Shown here: positions 1-7,644 of the stretch, one piece after another
Numbering within the stretch: position 1 is the first letter of the stretch
Layout: each line of letters starts with the position of its first letter
Program-made: the position numbers and the translations under genes
The notes under the pieces: model-generated
What the model was told of the DNA's origin: nothing
The model's input: the letters and a program-made list of their open reading frames with translations, nothing else
Databases searched by the model: none
NCBI GenBank assembly: GCA_902783835.1
Contig: CACZSN010000026.1
Coordinates: 1-64,000, forward strand
Source of the DNA: an uncultured bacterium
GTDB lineage: Bacteria > Cyanobacteriota > Vampirovibrionia > Gastranaerophilales > Gastranaerophilaceae
Direction of reading: 5' to 3'
Length of the DNA stretch: 64,000 nt

Positions 1-621
1 ACCCAAAATTTCTCTTGCCATTTTAACTGTTTCATAAACTTTTCTCGGATTTGAAGTACCTGATGCATCTTTGAATGCTAATGAATCAAACGGCAAGCCT
101 GAATCCAAGATATTTCTCAAAACTTTTTCGTAAAATGCTACATCATGAGCACCTTCACAACCGAAAGGAAGTTCCATCATTGTGATTGTAACTTCGTGTT
201 TCAAGCCGTACTTTTTAATGCTGTTTGCAGAATCAATCAAGTTGTTAACATCGTTCAAAGCATCGAAGTTTCTGATAACGTTAACACCGTGTTTTGCGAA
301 CATTTTTGCGTGCAAATCAATTACGTCACGGGGTTGTGAGTTCAAACCTACAACGTTAACCCCTCTTGCCAATGATTGCAAAGTTACGTCCGGTCCGACC
401 GTTTCTCTGATTTTGTCCATTGTTTCAAAAGCATTTTCGTTACAGAAGAAAATCGGTGCTTGGAATCTTGCACCGCCTGCTGTTTCAAAATGTCTGATAC
501 CAGCATCAACTGCTGATTTCAAAGCAGGAAGAAAATCATCTACCAATACTTTTGCACCGTAAATAGATTGAAAACCGTCACGGAATGACGTATCCATTAC
601 TTTAATTTGTTTTTTTGCCAT
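1..621 (-). CDS. oadA: Biotin-dependent carboxyltransferase / oxaloacetate decarboxylase alpha subunit (3' end beyond window)
   Basis: Translating the minus strand from the ATG at 621 gives 207 residues of an HMGL-like TIM-barrel carboxyltransferase that runs off the window edge. The start follows an AGAGGA ribosome site. Residues 10-19 read DTSFRDGFQS, matching the family's RDAHQS metal/substrate loop with GF in place of AH; later segments such as HEVTITMMELP and FKDASGTSNP fit the barrel strands. The enzyme class moves CO2 between biotin and a 2-oxoacid (oxaloacetate decarboxylase, pyruvate carboxylase B subunit, transcarboxylase 5S). It lies just downstream of oadG and birA on the same strand, which supports a membrane oxaloacetate-decarboxylase-type role, but the exact substrate cannot be fixed because the biotin domain lies outside the window. 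Confidence 0.8.
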   Translation of the reverse strand, partial: MAKKQIKVMDTSFRDGFQSIYGAKVLVDDFLPALKSAVDAGIRHFETAGGARFQAPIFFCNENAFETMDKIRETVGPDVTLQSLARGVNVVGLNSQPRDVIDLHAKMFAKHGVNVIRNFDALNDVNNLIDSANSIKKYGLKHEVTITMMELPFGCEGAHDVAFYEKVLRNILDSGLPFDSLAFKDASGTSNPRKVYETVKMAREILG

Positions 622-644
622 TTTTTTATCCTCTATACATACAA

Positions 645-866
645 TTATTTTCTGTTTTTAGCAGCTGCAATCGCAATCGCAATTTCAGCTCCAGCTGTTG
701 CTACCGCTGCTTTAGCTGCTGCGGGAGCTTGTGTTTCTTCGGGGAATATTTTGTTCAAGAACAAAACAATTTTGCTCATACAAAATACCGCAAACCAAAG
801 AATTACGAGGAAAGAGAACACCGTTCCCATTCCGACGCTCATTAAAATTAAGCCTTCGTTTAACAT
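645..866 (-). CDS. oadG: Oxaloacetate decarboxylase gamma chain-like membrane protein
   Basis: A 73-residue protein with one N-terminal membrane helix (about residues 5-30, with the GMGTVFSFL signature typical of OadG) followed by an Ala/Pro-rich tail. OadG proteins anchor and assemble the alpha and beta subunits of the Na+-pumping decarboxylase. The start overlaps the last codons of birA (860-866) and oadA follows 23 bases after its stop, so the three genes look like one transcript. No beta subunit (the Na+ channel) lies in the window; it may follow oadA outside it. The identification rests on length, topology and neighbours. Confidence 0.75.
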   Translation of the reverse strand: MLNEGLILMSVGMGTVFSFLVILWFAVFCMSKIVLFLNKIFPEETQAPAAAKAAVATAGAEIAIAIAAAKNRK

Positions 867-1588
867 AATATATCTCCGTTTACTATTGTAATTTTTTTAC
901 CGTTTTCATCTTTAACGCATAACGTTCCGTCAGGGTTGAGAGAATCAAAATGATATTGTCCGTTATTTGCGGAACCACCGATTTTAATAACCTCATTAAA
1001 CCTGCACATTTCTTTATATTCATCCGAAATAAAGTCAAATCCCCGTTTTGAAAATTCTTCAAATCCGTTAAAAAATTCATCAACAATGAGTTTTATAAGT
1101 TTTTCTTTATCGGTGTTTTTACCTAAAACCGCACTGATTGAAGATGCTTGCGGAAGCTCTTTAAATACGGACATATCGCAATTCACATTAATTCCGATAC
1201 CGAGAGCCACACCTTCCATTTTTCCGCCCAATGCTTTTGCTTCCGCCAAAATTCCGGATAATTTCTTCCCGTCACACAAAATATCATTTGGCCATTTTAT
1301 ATTTGATTTTATCCCTAAATCTCTGTTAAAAATACGATTTACAACAACAGACAAATACTGAGTCAAATTAACAAACGGAAACTCAAGGATATTCTCGGGT
1401 TTAATGACAAAAGTCATATAAATATTTTCGGGAGAAGAACCTTCCCACACACGGCTGAATCTTCCGCGACCCGCCGTCTGAACATCAGTAACAACAACAT
1501 CTCCGGTCTTTAAATTTTCAAAATTTTCAAGAACGAATGAATTTGTTGATCTTAATTCCTTATAGCGTTTCAAGCATGGTGTGTTCAT
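860..1588 (-). CDS. birA: Biotin--[biotin carboxyl-carrier protein] ligase
   Basis: A 242-residue biotin protein ligase that biotinylates the carrier domain of carboxylases/decarboxylases. The biotinoyl-AMP loop GRGRFSRVW is at 40-48, KWPND at 98-102, and KLSGILAEA at 109-117, followed by the short C-terminal SH3-like cap. It lacks the N-terminal winged helix of E. coli BirA, so it is an enzyme-only class I ligase. It is the first gene of birA-oadG-oadA, which fits: the decarboxylase needs it. No ribosome binding site is visible before the ATG, and a TATACA -10-like box (1597-1602, minus strand) ends 8 bases before the start codon, so the mRNA could be leaderless. Confidence 0.92.
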   Translation of the reverse strand: MNTPCLKRYKELRSTNSFVLENFENLKTGDVVVTDVQTAGRGRFSRVWEGSSPENIYMTFVIKPENILEFPFVNLTQYLSVVVNRIFNRDLGIKSNIKWPNDILCDGKKLSGILAEAKALGGKMEGVALGIGINVNCDMSVFKELPQASSISAVLGKNTDKEKLIKLIVDEFFNGFEEFSKRGFDFISDEYKEMCRFNEVIKIGGSANNGQYHFDSLNPDGTLCVKDENGKKITIVNGDILC

Positions 1589-1601
1589 ACAATAATTGTA
1601 T
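1587..1601. promoter_or_regulatory. Perfect 15-bp palindrome over the birA start and -10 region
   Basis: ATACAAT-A-ATTGTAT spans the birA start codon and overlaps the -10-like hexamer at 1597-1602. It could be an operator. Its half-site (ATACAA/TTGTAT) recurs with a 4-base spacer at 6587-6608. No regulator can be assigned. Confidence 0.4.
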
Positions 1602-1669
1602 AACAGACACTAATAATTTGCTTACAAAATTTTAAAAATCGCCACAAAAGTTAATAATTGTCAAAACAT

Positions 1670-2083
1670 TTATTTATCGGTATCAAAGCCCATTTCTTCC
1701 AGTTTCAATTTAAGAGGAAGTTCTCCTCCTGCAACAAGCATTCTTTTCGACAAAAAATCCACATCCAATTTATCTGCTATAAATTCAATATTATACATGC
1801 CAGAAACGATTAAAATTTTTGTATTGAAATGAGAACGGGTATTTTTGACCTGTGTAACAAACCATTCACCTGCTGACATAGGAGCGAAATCACTTTCCAT
1901 TTGCAAGTCGGAAATTATCAAATCGAAAGGGTTTTTATCATGTTGAAGCATAGTATCATAACCATCGATTGCAGAATTTGCGAGGGAAATTTCGACATTT
2001 TCTTCGCCAAAAATCGATAAAACCGCATCCCTGTTAAAATTTCTCCAACCTTCACTATCATCCGTAATTAATACTTTTAACAT
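1670..2083 (-). CDS. Stand-alone response regulator receiver domain protein
   Basis: 137 residues forming a single CheY-like receiver with no output domain. The acidic pair is D8-D9, the phospho-acceptor D59 (in DLIISDLQM), the switch Ser S94 (IVSG) and the conserved Lys K113 (LSKR), so all phosphorylation residues are present. No histidine kinase lies next to it. It may act as a phosphorelay shuttle or bind a partner when phosphorylated. A 12-residue insertion-like stretch after the phospho-Asp (ESDFAPMSAGEW) is slightly unusual. It is monocistronic by position, divergent from the small gene at 2238. Confidence 0.8.
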   Translation of the reverse strand: MLKVLITDDSEGWRNFNRDAVLSIFGEENVEISLANSAIDGYDTMLQHDKNPFDLIISDLQMESDFAPMSAGEWFVTQVKNTRSHFNTKILIVSGMYNIEFIADKLDVDFLSKRMLVAGGELPLKLKLEEMGFDTDK

Positions 2084-2237
2084 AAATTAATATTCACCTT
2101 ATAAAAAATTTTAAGTTATATCCCTTACTATAACAAAAAATAAGCCAAAACGGTAAGAAAATATAAGAAAAAAGTTTGATACAAATTGAGAAAAATGTGC
2201 AATAATAAACTTGTAAGAAATGAGAGGGACATGTAGT

Positions 2238-2393
2238 ATGTTTGAAATTTTTAATGAAATCAAGAATTCAGTAAAAGAATTTGACAAAATTTCGTCAGAA
2301 AACAAATTTATGTCTAACCCTTTTAACAAAGTGCTTAACCAAACTTTTGTTTGGACAGAAAAAACACCGGTTCTCAAAAGACCCGAAGCGTAG
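2238..2393 (+). CDS. Small protein of unknown function, 51 residues
   Basis: An ATG preceded by GAGAGGGA opens a 51-codon frame (MFEIFNEIKNSVKEFDKIS..., ending KRPEA). Codon use resembles the neighbours and the protein is a plausible amphipathic helix plus a short tail. A TTGATA / CAATAA-like promoter lies about 40-60 bases upstream. It sits alone in the 420-base interval 2084-2504, in which I see nothing else. No family recognised; it could still be a chance frame. Confidence 0.45.
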   Translation: MFEIFNEIKNSVKEFDKISSENKFMSNPFNKVLNQTFVWTEKTPVLKRPEA

Positions 2394-2504
2394 TTGTTAA
2401 CAGGATATTTTGAAGGCATTCGGATTTTTACAAGGGGGTATTTTCACCTCAAAAAACGGCAACCGACACCATTCAAAATTAATTTAAACAATTACCGTTG
2501 TTCT

Positions 2505-3533
2505 TTATCTCTGTTGATTTGTAAGAGAATTTGAAAGTTTTTCGCCACTTGTAAATTCCCTTATATTTTGCACTGTCATTTTCAAAATCCGCTCGGCAGC
2601 TTCCTTTGTATTGTAGGCTATATGCGGAGTCACAATGACGTTATTCAGACTTGCAAGAAGATGGTTTATTAAAGTCTTTTTCAGACAATCGGAGCAATTA
2701 TTTTCCGCATTTTCAAGATATGAATTAACAGGGTTAAAAAGTTCTTCGCACTCAACAACATCGAGAGCGGCACCTTTTATTTTACCGTTTGAAAGAGCTT
2801 TGTATAAAGCCCTCGTATCAATCAATTCACCTCTTGCCGTGTTTATCAAATAAGCACTCGGTTTCATCAACGCAAACATGTTTTCATCAAAAATATGATA
2901 ATTTTGTTCTGTATAAGGAGCATGCAAAAGTATAAAATCGGAATTTTGACATAACGTTTCCAAGCTTACAAACTCTGCATTGTACTTTTGTTCAATGAAT
3001 AAATTTTTATTCAAATCGTTACAAAGTATTTTCATTCCAAAACCGTGAGCGATACGGACAGATTGCATCCCTATTGAACCAACACCGACAATTCCGATTG
3101 TCTTTCCAAAAAGTTCCGCACCCTCGTATTTTTCACCATCGCTCCCGTACTTGATTTCGGACAAAGCAAAATGAACCTTTCTGACTAAGTTCAACAAAAG
3201 TGCAAATGCGAACTCTGCGACCGTATTATCCCCGTAATGAGGAGTTATCGCAATCTCTATACCTCTGTTTTCACAAAACTTTCGGTCAATATGGCTAAAA
3301 CCGACCGAGCGTGTGGAAATTAACTTTAAATTTTTAAATTTATCCAAAACTTCAGCAGATAATCTTGAAAATGCCGTAGTTGAAAGAATTTCAGCCTTTA
3401 AAATGTTTTTATCCAATCCGCACGATTTTAACAAATTATCGCTGATAAAAGTAATTTCGTTATTTTTAGAATCTAAATTTTTTTCAAAATAAGATTTTTC
3501 ATAATTTTTCACATCAAAAAATACAAATTTCAT
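2505..3533 (-). CDS. D-isomer-specific 2-hydroxyacid dehydrogenase (D-lactate dehydrogenase-like)
   Basis: 342 residues with the two-domain fold of D-2-hydroxyacid dehydrogenases. The NAD-binding Rossmann motif GIVGVGSIG lies near residues 147-155. The catalytic set is visible as the Arg of NTARGELID, the acidic residue of DVVECEELF and the His of TPHIAYN. SVGFSHID and FILLHAPYTEQNYHI are typical of fermentative D-LDH (LdhA) and of the VanH group. It would reduce pyruvate or another 2-oxoacid with NADH. It is a single gene, with the symporter upstream on the same strand. Substrate is not certain from sequence. Confidence 0.85.
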   Translation of the reverse strand: MKFVFFDVKNYEKSYFEKNLDSKNNEITFISDNLLKSCGLDKNILKAEILSTTAFSRLSAEVLDKFKNLKLISTRSVGFSHIDRKFCENRGIEIAITPHYGDNTVAEFAFALLLNLVRKVHFALSEIKYGSDGEKYEGAELFGKTIGIVGVGSIGMQSVRIAHGFGMKILCNDLNKNLFIEQKYNAEFVSLETLCQNSDFILLHAPYTEQNYHIFDENMFALMKPSAYLINTARGELIDTRALYKALSNGKIKGAALDVVECEELFNPVNSYLENAENNCSDCLKKTLINHLLASLNNVIVTPHIAYNTKEAAERILKMTVQNIREFTSGEKLSNSLTNQQR

Positions 3534-3578
3534 AAAATGAAAATAACATTTTAAGAAAGAAAGCCAATACCCAAAAGG

Positions 3579-4916
3579 CTATGCCGATTGTTTACCGTAT
3601 TTTTCCGCACGTTTTTTCATTAAAAGTTTGTATTTAAAGAATCCGAGAGGACGGAATTTTCTGGGAGAAAGACCTAAATATTTTCTGTTTCTGTTATAGT
3701 CAAATTCATTTTCCCAACAAGCAACCGCAACTGTTGCAACGCAGTTACCGATAAGGTTAACTGTTGTTCTGCCCATATCCAAAATTTGGTCAATACCGAG
3801 CAAAATCGCAACCCCCAACAACGGATAATTGAAACTTGTCAAAACACCTGCCAAAACAACAAGCGTAACTCTCGGAATACCTGCCATACCTTTACTTGTA
3901 ACCATCAATACAAGCATAATCATCAATTGTTCGTTAAGAGGCAACTCAATTCCCGCAATTTGCGTTGCAAAAAGAACCGCCAACGAAAGATACAAAGTAC
4001 TTCCATCCATATTAAAGGTATAACCTGTCGGCATAACAAATCCGACAATATTTTTCGGAACACCGAATTCTTCCATGATTTTCATGGCTTTAGGTAATGC
4101 CGATTCTGATGTTGCTGTCGTGAAAGCCAAAAGAGCAGGTTCACGAAGAGCTTTTAATAAGCCTAAAAGCGGAACATGACAGAATTTGCAAACTGCCGTC
4201 AAAACAACAAACAAGAATACAAACAATGCTGAATATAAAGCAAATATTATTTTTGCATAATTGACCATAATTCCCAAGCCGTTTACCGCAATCGTATGGG
4301 CAATTGCTCCAAAAACACCGATAGGTGCAAATAACATAACAAATTCAGTAAACTTAAACATAATATCCGTCATTGATTTCAAAACATCAAGAACAGGTTT
4401 TGCTTTTTGTCCGATTGCACAAACCGCAATTGCGAAAAAGATTGCAAATACGGCGATTTGCAACAAGTCACCGGTTGCCATCGCTTCAACAATACTTGTC
4501 GGGAAAGCATGCACGAGAATATTGGAAACTATGTCCCAAGTACTTCCGCCCATATCGGTTTTAGCCATGCCGTTTACAACATCCATCATCGCACTCGATT
4601 GATTTACCGTAAAACCGACTCCCGGCTTGAAAATGTGTCCCCAGAACAATCCGATAAATAACGCTATTGTCGTAACAACTTCAAAATAAATTATTGTTTT
4701 TAAACCTAATCTGCCGAGAGAACGGATATTTCCGTGCCCTGACAACCCCGTTACCAATACCGAAAACAGCAACGGTGCAATAATCATCTTGACCATATTT
4801 AAGAATACCGTCGCCAATGGCTGCATCTTCGAGCCTACAGACGGAAATAACCATCCGACCAAAATGCCCGCAACCAAAGCTACAAATATCATTATTGTTA
4901 ATTTTGAATTTTTCAA
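3579..4916 (-). CDS. Dicarboxylate/amino acid:cation symporter (DAACS/SDF family)
   Basis: 445 residues with the hydrophobic pattern of GltP/DctA transporters. Family signatures: the TTATSESALPKAM hairpin-loop region (equivalent to the Ser-rich HP1 loop), GYTFNMDGSTLYL in TM7 and GIPRVTLVVLAGVL in HP2. These bind Na+/H+ and the acidic substrate (glutamate, aspartate, fumarate, malate or succinate). The chosen start is TTG at 4916, preceded by AGGTGG; no ATG fits better. A TATAAT box lies in the upstream divergent region. Acidic C4/C5 uptake would fit the neighbouring decarboxylase genes, but that link is inference. Confidence 0.88.
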   Translation of the reverse strand: MKNSKLTIMIFVALVAGILVGWLFPSVGSKMQPLATVFLNMVKMIIAPLLFSVLVTGLSGHGNIRSLGRLGLKTIIYFEVVTTIALFIGLFWGHIFKPGVGFTVNQSSAMMDVVNGMAKTDMGGSTWDIVSNILVHAFPTSIVEAMATGDLLQIAVFAIFFAIAVCAIGQKAKPVLDVLKSMTDIMFKFTEFVMLFAPIGVFGAIAHTIAVNGLGIMVNYAKIIFALYSALFVFLFVVLTAVCKFCHVPLLGLLKALREPALLAFTTATSESALPKAMKIMEEFGVPKNIVGFVMPTGYTFNMDGSTLYLSLAVLFATQIAGIELPLNEQLMIMLVLMVTSKGMAGIPRVTLVVLAGVLTSFNYPLLGVAILLGIDQILDMGRTTVNLIGNCVATVAVACWENEFDYNRNRKYLGLSPRKFRPLGFFKYKLLMKKRAEKYGKQSA

Positions 4917-5044
4917 ATTAAACCACCTGTATCGATTATACTTGAAAAGTTTACAAAATTGAAAAATATACGGATTTTATGTTAAAATCTGTAACGTGAT
5001 TTATGATTTTAAAAACGATTTCATAATATGGAAAAGGAGAAATA

Positions 5045-5278
5045 ATGAGTTTATTGTCGAAATATTATCACAGACGATATATGAAAAAAACACTTGAAGC
5101 TCGTGCAAAAAATGCCGAAAATAACGTGGAAGAAAGTATTGACAATAATTCTCCGAGACGTTCTCTTTTGAGTTCGGACGAAACTTATGAATCCGCGACA
5201 TCAGGATTTTTTGCTTCGGCAGGCGAACCTGTGGATATGAAAATGCAAAATAAAAATAACGGAAACTTTTTTCTATAA
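5045..5278 (+). CDS. Small hypothetical protein, 77 residues
   Basis: The ATG follows a strong AAAGGAG site 6 bases upstream and the gene ends just before a clear terminator, so it is very likely expressed. The protein starts MSLLSKYYHRRYMKK and is rich in Arg, Lys, Glu, Asn and Ser with no membrane segment; the C-terminal half is low-complexity and probably disordered. I do not recognise a family. It is monocistronic, divergent from the symporter. Confidence 0.7.
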   Translation: MSLLSKYYHRRYMKKTLEARAKNAENNVEESIDNNSPRRSLLSSDETYESATSGFFASAGEPVDMKMQNKNNGNFFL

Positions 5279-5281
5279 AAA

Positions 5282-5305
5282 AAACCGCCTATCAAGCGGT
5301 TTTTT
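5282..5305. terminator. Bidirectional intrinsic terminator
   Basis: AAACCGC (5282-5288), 7-base loop, GCGGTTT (5296-5302), then T's to 5305. An A-run precedes it, so it can also stop the convergent serine hydrolase gene on the minus strand. Confidence 0.85.
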
Positions 5306-5328
5306 TATGTTTAATATTTGTTAGTAAA

Positions 5329-6561
5329 TTAATTTAAATTTCTGCTTGCCAGTGCATTGTATACGGCACTTGAAGCTCTTACAATAAATTCTTTACCGTT
5401 CGGATTATTGTAAGGACGTTTTGCCATTATTGCAATAATGTATTTATGTCCGTCAGGAGTTGTTACAATACCGGCATCTCCAAGCATATGTCCGATATCT
5501 CCGGTTTTGTGCCAACATTTTGCACCCGAGCCAAGTCCCGCAACAAGTAATCTGTTGTTTTTAACGTGACCCATATAATCAAGAATTCTTGCTCTTGATT
5601 CAGGAGAGATAAAATCGTCATTACCGATGTTATAAAGCATTCTTGCCAAATCAGCGGTAGTTGTGTAATTAGTACCCTTCATATCAGGAAGCCAATTGTT
5701 AACTTGAGTATGCTTCAAACCCCAAGCTCTTACAGCTCTGTTAACATCGCTCATACCGCCGATTGAAGACATCAACATATTCGTTGATGAATTATCGGAA
5801 ATTTCAATCATTTTTCTTGCCAAAGTGTCCAAAGAATATTGATTGCCTTCTTTTTGGAATTGCAAATCACCTGAACCTTCAGCTCTGTAATAATCAGTCA
5901 ATGTCATTTTATCATCAATCGTGCGTTGACCAAATTCCATAGAACGGAAAAGTTGTAACAAAACAGGAAGTTTAATAATACTTGCAGCCGGGAATGTTTC
6001 GTCGGAATTATAAGAAACATATCTTCCGGTTTCATAATCCCAAGCAAAAACAGAACCGTGAACATTGGGATATTCCGCAGCAATCGCTTTAATTGTGTTT
6101 TTAACTCCAACCATTTCATCCGTCAAATTTAGCTCGCTCATAGCGGGTGCTTCTTTTTCCGCACCGGATAAAATTCTTGAACCCATAAAATCGTTATTGT
6201 GCAAATAAGCCGATGTGGGAGAATAAATATCTTCCATCTTTACATTTTCAAATGAGGCTTTACCCGCAAATAACGGAGAAAGAAAATATTTGTAAGAAAA
6301 CGGCATAACACAAGAATAAACAAAAGCCGCTGCAATCAAAACCGTTACAAACATAGAAAAATTAAATTTTTTCTTTTTTGGCTTTACCGTTTTTTTGTTA
6401 ACAAGTCTGACAGGACGTACCAACACAGGCTTGTGATAAGAATGCGTATAATACTGTTCGTCGTATTTCAAATTGTATTGTTTCATAGGAACCGAACTGT
6501 AACCCTTCCGATGATTGAACAAAAAGTCCAACTCATCACTATTTTTTTGCAAATAATGCAC
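5329..6561 (-). CDS. Membrane-anchored class A beta-lactamase-fold serine hydrolase
   Basis: 410 residues: a basic cytoplasmic tail (1-67), one membrane helix (about 68-90) and an extracytoplasmic beta-lactamase2-type domain (about 150-405). The active-site motifs are all present: SIIK (SxxK, in AASIIKLP), SDN (EISDNSST) and HKTGD (KTG). The Glu of the omega loop that deacylates beta-lactams in true class A enzymes is not seen at the expected place (NNWLPDMKG). The protein is therefore more likely a cell-wall peptidase/esterase or a penicillin-binding relative than a resistance enzyme. An inverted repeat (6587-6608) lies in its upstream region. Confidence 0.8.
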   Translation of the reverse strand: MHYLQKNSDELDFLFNHRKGYSSVPMKQYNLKYDEQYYTHSYHKPVLVRPVRLVNKKTVKPKKKKFNFSMFVTVLIAAAFVYSCVMPFSYKYFLSPLFAGKASFENVKMEDIYSPTSAYLHNNDFMGSRILSGAEKEAPAMSELNLTDEMVGVKNTIKAIAAEYPNVHGSVFAWDYETGRYVSYNSDETFPAASIIKLPVLLQLFRSMEFGQRTIDDKMTLTDYYRAEGSGDLQFQKEGNQYSLDTLARKMIEISDNSSTNMLMSSIGGMSDVNRAVRAWGLKHTQVNNWLPDMKGTNYTTTADLARMLYNIGNDDFISPESRARILDYMGHVKNNRLLVAGLGSGAKCWHKTGDIGHMLGDAGIVTTPDGHKYIIAIMAKRPYNNPNGKEFIVRASSAVYNALASRNLN

Positions 6562-6586
6562 TTAATTCCCCCAAGGTCATGAATAT

Positions 6587-6608
6587 ACTATACAACAAAT
6601 TGTATAGT
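6587..6608. promoter_or_regulatory. Inverted repeat between the serine hydrolase and GGDEF genes
   Basis: ACTATACAA, CAAA spacer, TTGTATAGT: a perfect 9-bp inverted repeat 26 bases upstream of the serine hydrolase start. It has no T-tract, so an operator is more likely than a terminator. A shorter relative, ATACA-AA-TGTAT, is near 6715-6726 just upstream of the GGDEF gene. Confidence 0.5.
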
Positions 6609-6675
6609 AGAACAACTTTGTAAATTCTTCTATCGTACAAAAGAATGAAAAAATATGTAAAAAACTATGAAATAT

Positions 6676-6704
6676 TTGGACTATTTGCGTTTTTTTAGTA
6701 TAAT
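6676..6704 (+). promoter_or_regulatory. Sigma-70-type promoter for the GGDEF gene
   Basis: -35 TTGGAC (6676-6681), 17-base spacer, -10 TATAAT (6699-6704), 48 bases before the start codon at 6753. Confidence 0.75.
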
Positions 6705-6752
6705 AAATTCATAAATACAAATGTATAGAAATGTAACAAAGGATAAAAATTT

Positions 6753-7631
6753 ATGAGAAACGTCATTATTTTCAGCGACAGACCTTCATCAGAAATTCAA
6801 TTTACATTGAAAGATTCAGATGATTATGATGTTAGAGTAAAAAGTATTAATGAATTAAAAGAGGCGGAAAAATACAATCCATCAGTTATTATCTTGGACA
6901 TTCCGGAAGAAAAATTGAGAGAAATCTCAATGGTTGTGAAACTTCCCGTTCCGACATTAATTTATTCCGAAAAAATGTACGAAAATCTTAAACTCAGAGG
7001 TGACGTTTACGACTATATTTTCAAACCCGCAAACGAACTTGAATTAAAAATCAGACTTCGTAACTTCACAAGATTGAAAGAACTTCGTGAAAAAATCGCC
7101 CTCGTTTCTACAACAGATGAACTCACGGGCTTGCACAACAGAAGATTCCTTCAAGAACGTTTGGAAGCAGAAATTTCTCGTGCAAGAAGATATGGCACGA
7201 AACTTTCTTGCATCTTGTTCGATATCGACTTCTTCAAGGTCGTAAACGATATGTATGGCTACGATTGGGGCGACGTTCTTCTTAAGAAAATCGCTGAAAT
7301 GCTCTCAGGCTTCATCAGAAAAGAAGATATTTTGACAAGATACGGTGATGAAGAATTTATCGTTATCCTTCCGAACACTAAAGAAGAAAACGCATTCATT
7401 TTCGCAGAAAGATTCAGACGTGAAATTGAAAAAATGGAATTTATCCCGGCAGGAGAAGAAGAAAGACATCCGATTACAATTTCCGGCGGTATTTCATCAT
7501 TCCCGTTCCTCGAAAATGTTGATGAAAACGCAAATACTTTAATCAGATATGCTGAACACGCTTTGTATAACGCAAAGAAAAGAGGAAAGAACAAGGTTGT
7601 ATTGTTCTCACAAGTAAACCTTGATTACTAA
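6753..7631 (+). CDS. Receiver-like + GGDEF domain protein with altered signature
   Basis: 292 residues: a receiver-like N-terminal domain (1-110; D9, D49 in IILDIP, K91 in FKP) joined by a short helix to a GGDEF domain (about 112-288). The GGDEF domain would make cyclic di-GMP from two GTP. The metal and substrate positions FDIDFFKVVND and DELTGLHNRR are present, but the signature reads GDEEF (198-202) where GG(D/E)EF is expected, so the second glycine is Asp. GYDWGD replaces the usual GHxxGD. Activity is therefore uncertain; it may be a weak cyclase or a GTP/c-di-GMP sensor. The radical SAM gene begins 13 bases downstream, probably in the same transcript. Confidence 0.85.
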   Translation: MRNVIIFSDRPSSEIQFTLKDSDDYDVRVKSINELKEAEKYNPSVIILDIPEEKLREISMVVKLPVPTLIYSEKMYENLKLRGDVYDYIFKPANELELKIRLRNFTRLKELREKIALVSTTDELTGLHNRRFLQERLEAEISRARRYGTKLSCILFDIDFFKVVNDMYGYDWGDVLLKKIAEMLSGFIRKEDILTRYGDEEFIVILPNTKEENAFIFAERFRREIEKMEFIPAGEEERHPITISGGISSFPFLENVDENANTLIRYAEHALYNAKKRGKNKVVLFSQVNLDY

Positions 7632-7644
7632 TCGGAGATAAATA

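Noticed and set aside
182-562. 126-residue plus-strand open frame
   Set aside because: It is antisense to oadA, whose translation is clearly conserved.
1606-1620. Partial match to the iterated palindrome upstream of birA
   Set aside because: Only 11 of 15 positions fit; expected by chance in AT-rich DNA.
2111-2419. 102-residue minus-strand open frame
   Set aside because: No ribosome site, hydrophobic translation typical of an antisense AT-rich frame, and it lies over the better-supported plus-strand small gene.
3557-3576. Terminator after the symporter gene
   Set aside because: Stem AGCC/GGCT is only 4 bp and the following T-tract is interrupted; too weak to annotate.
6678-6692. Partial match to the iterated palindrome in the GGDEF promoter
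   Set aside because: 11 of 15 positions, and it is explained by the -35 and spacer; not counted.
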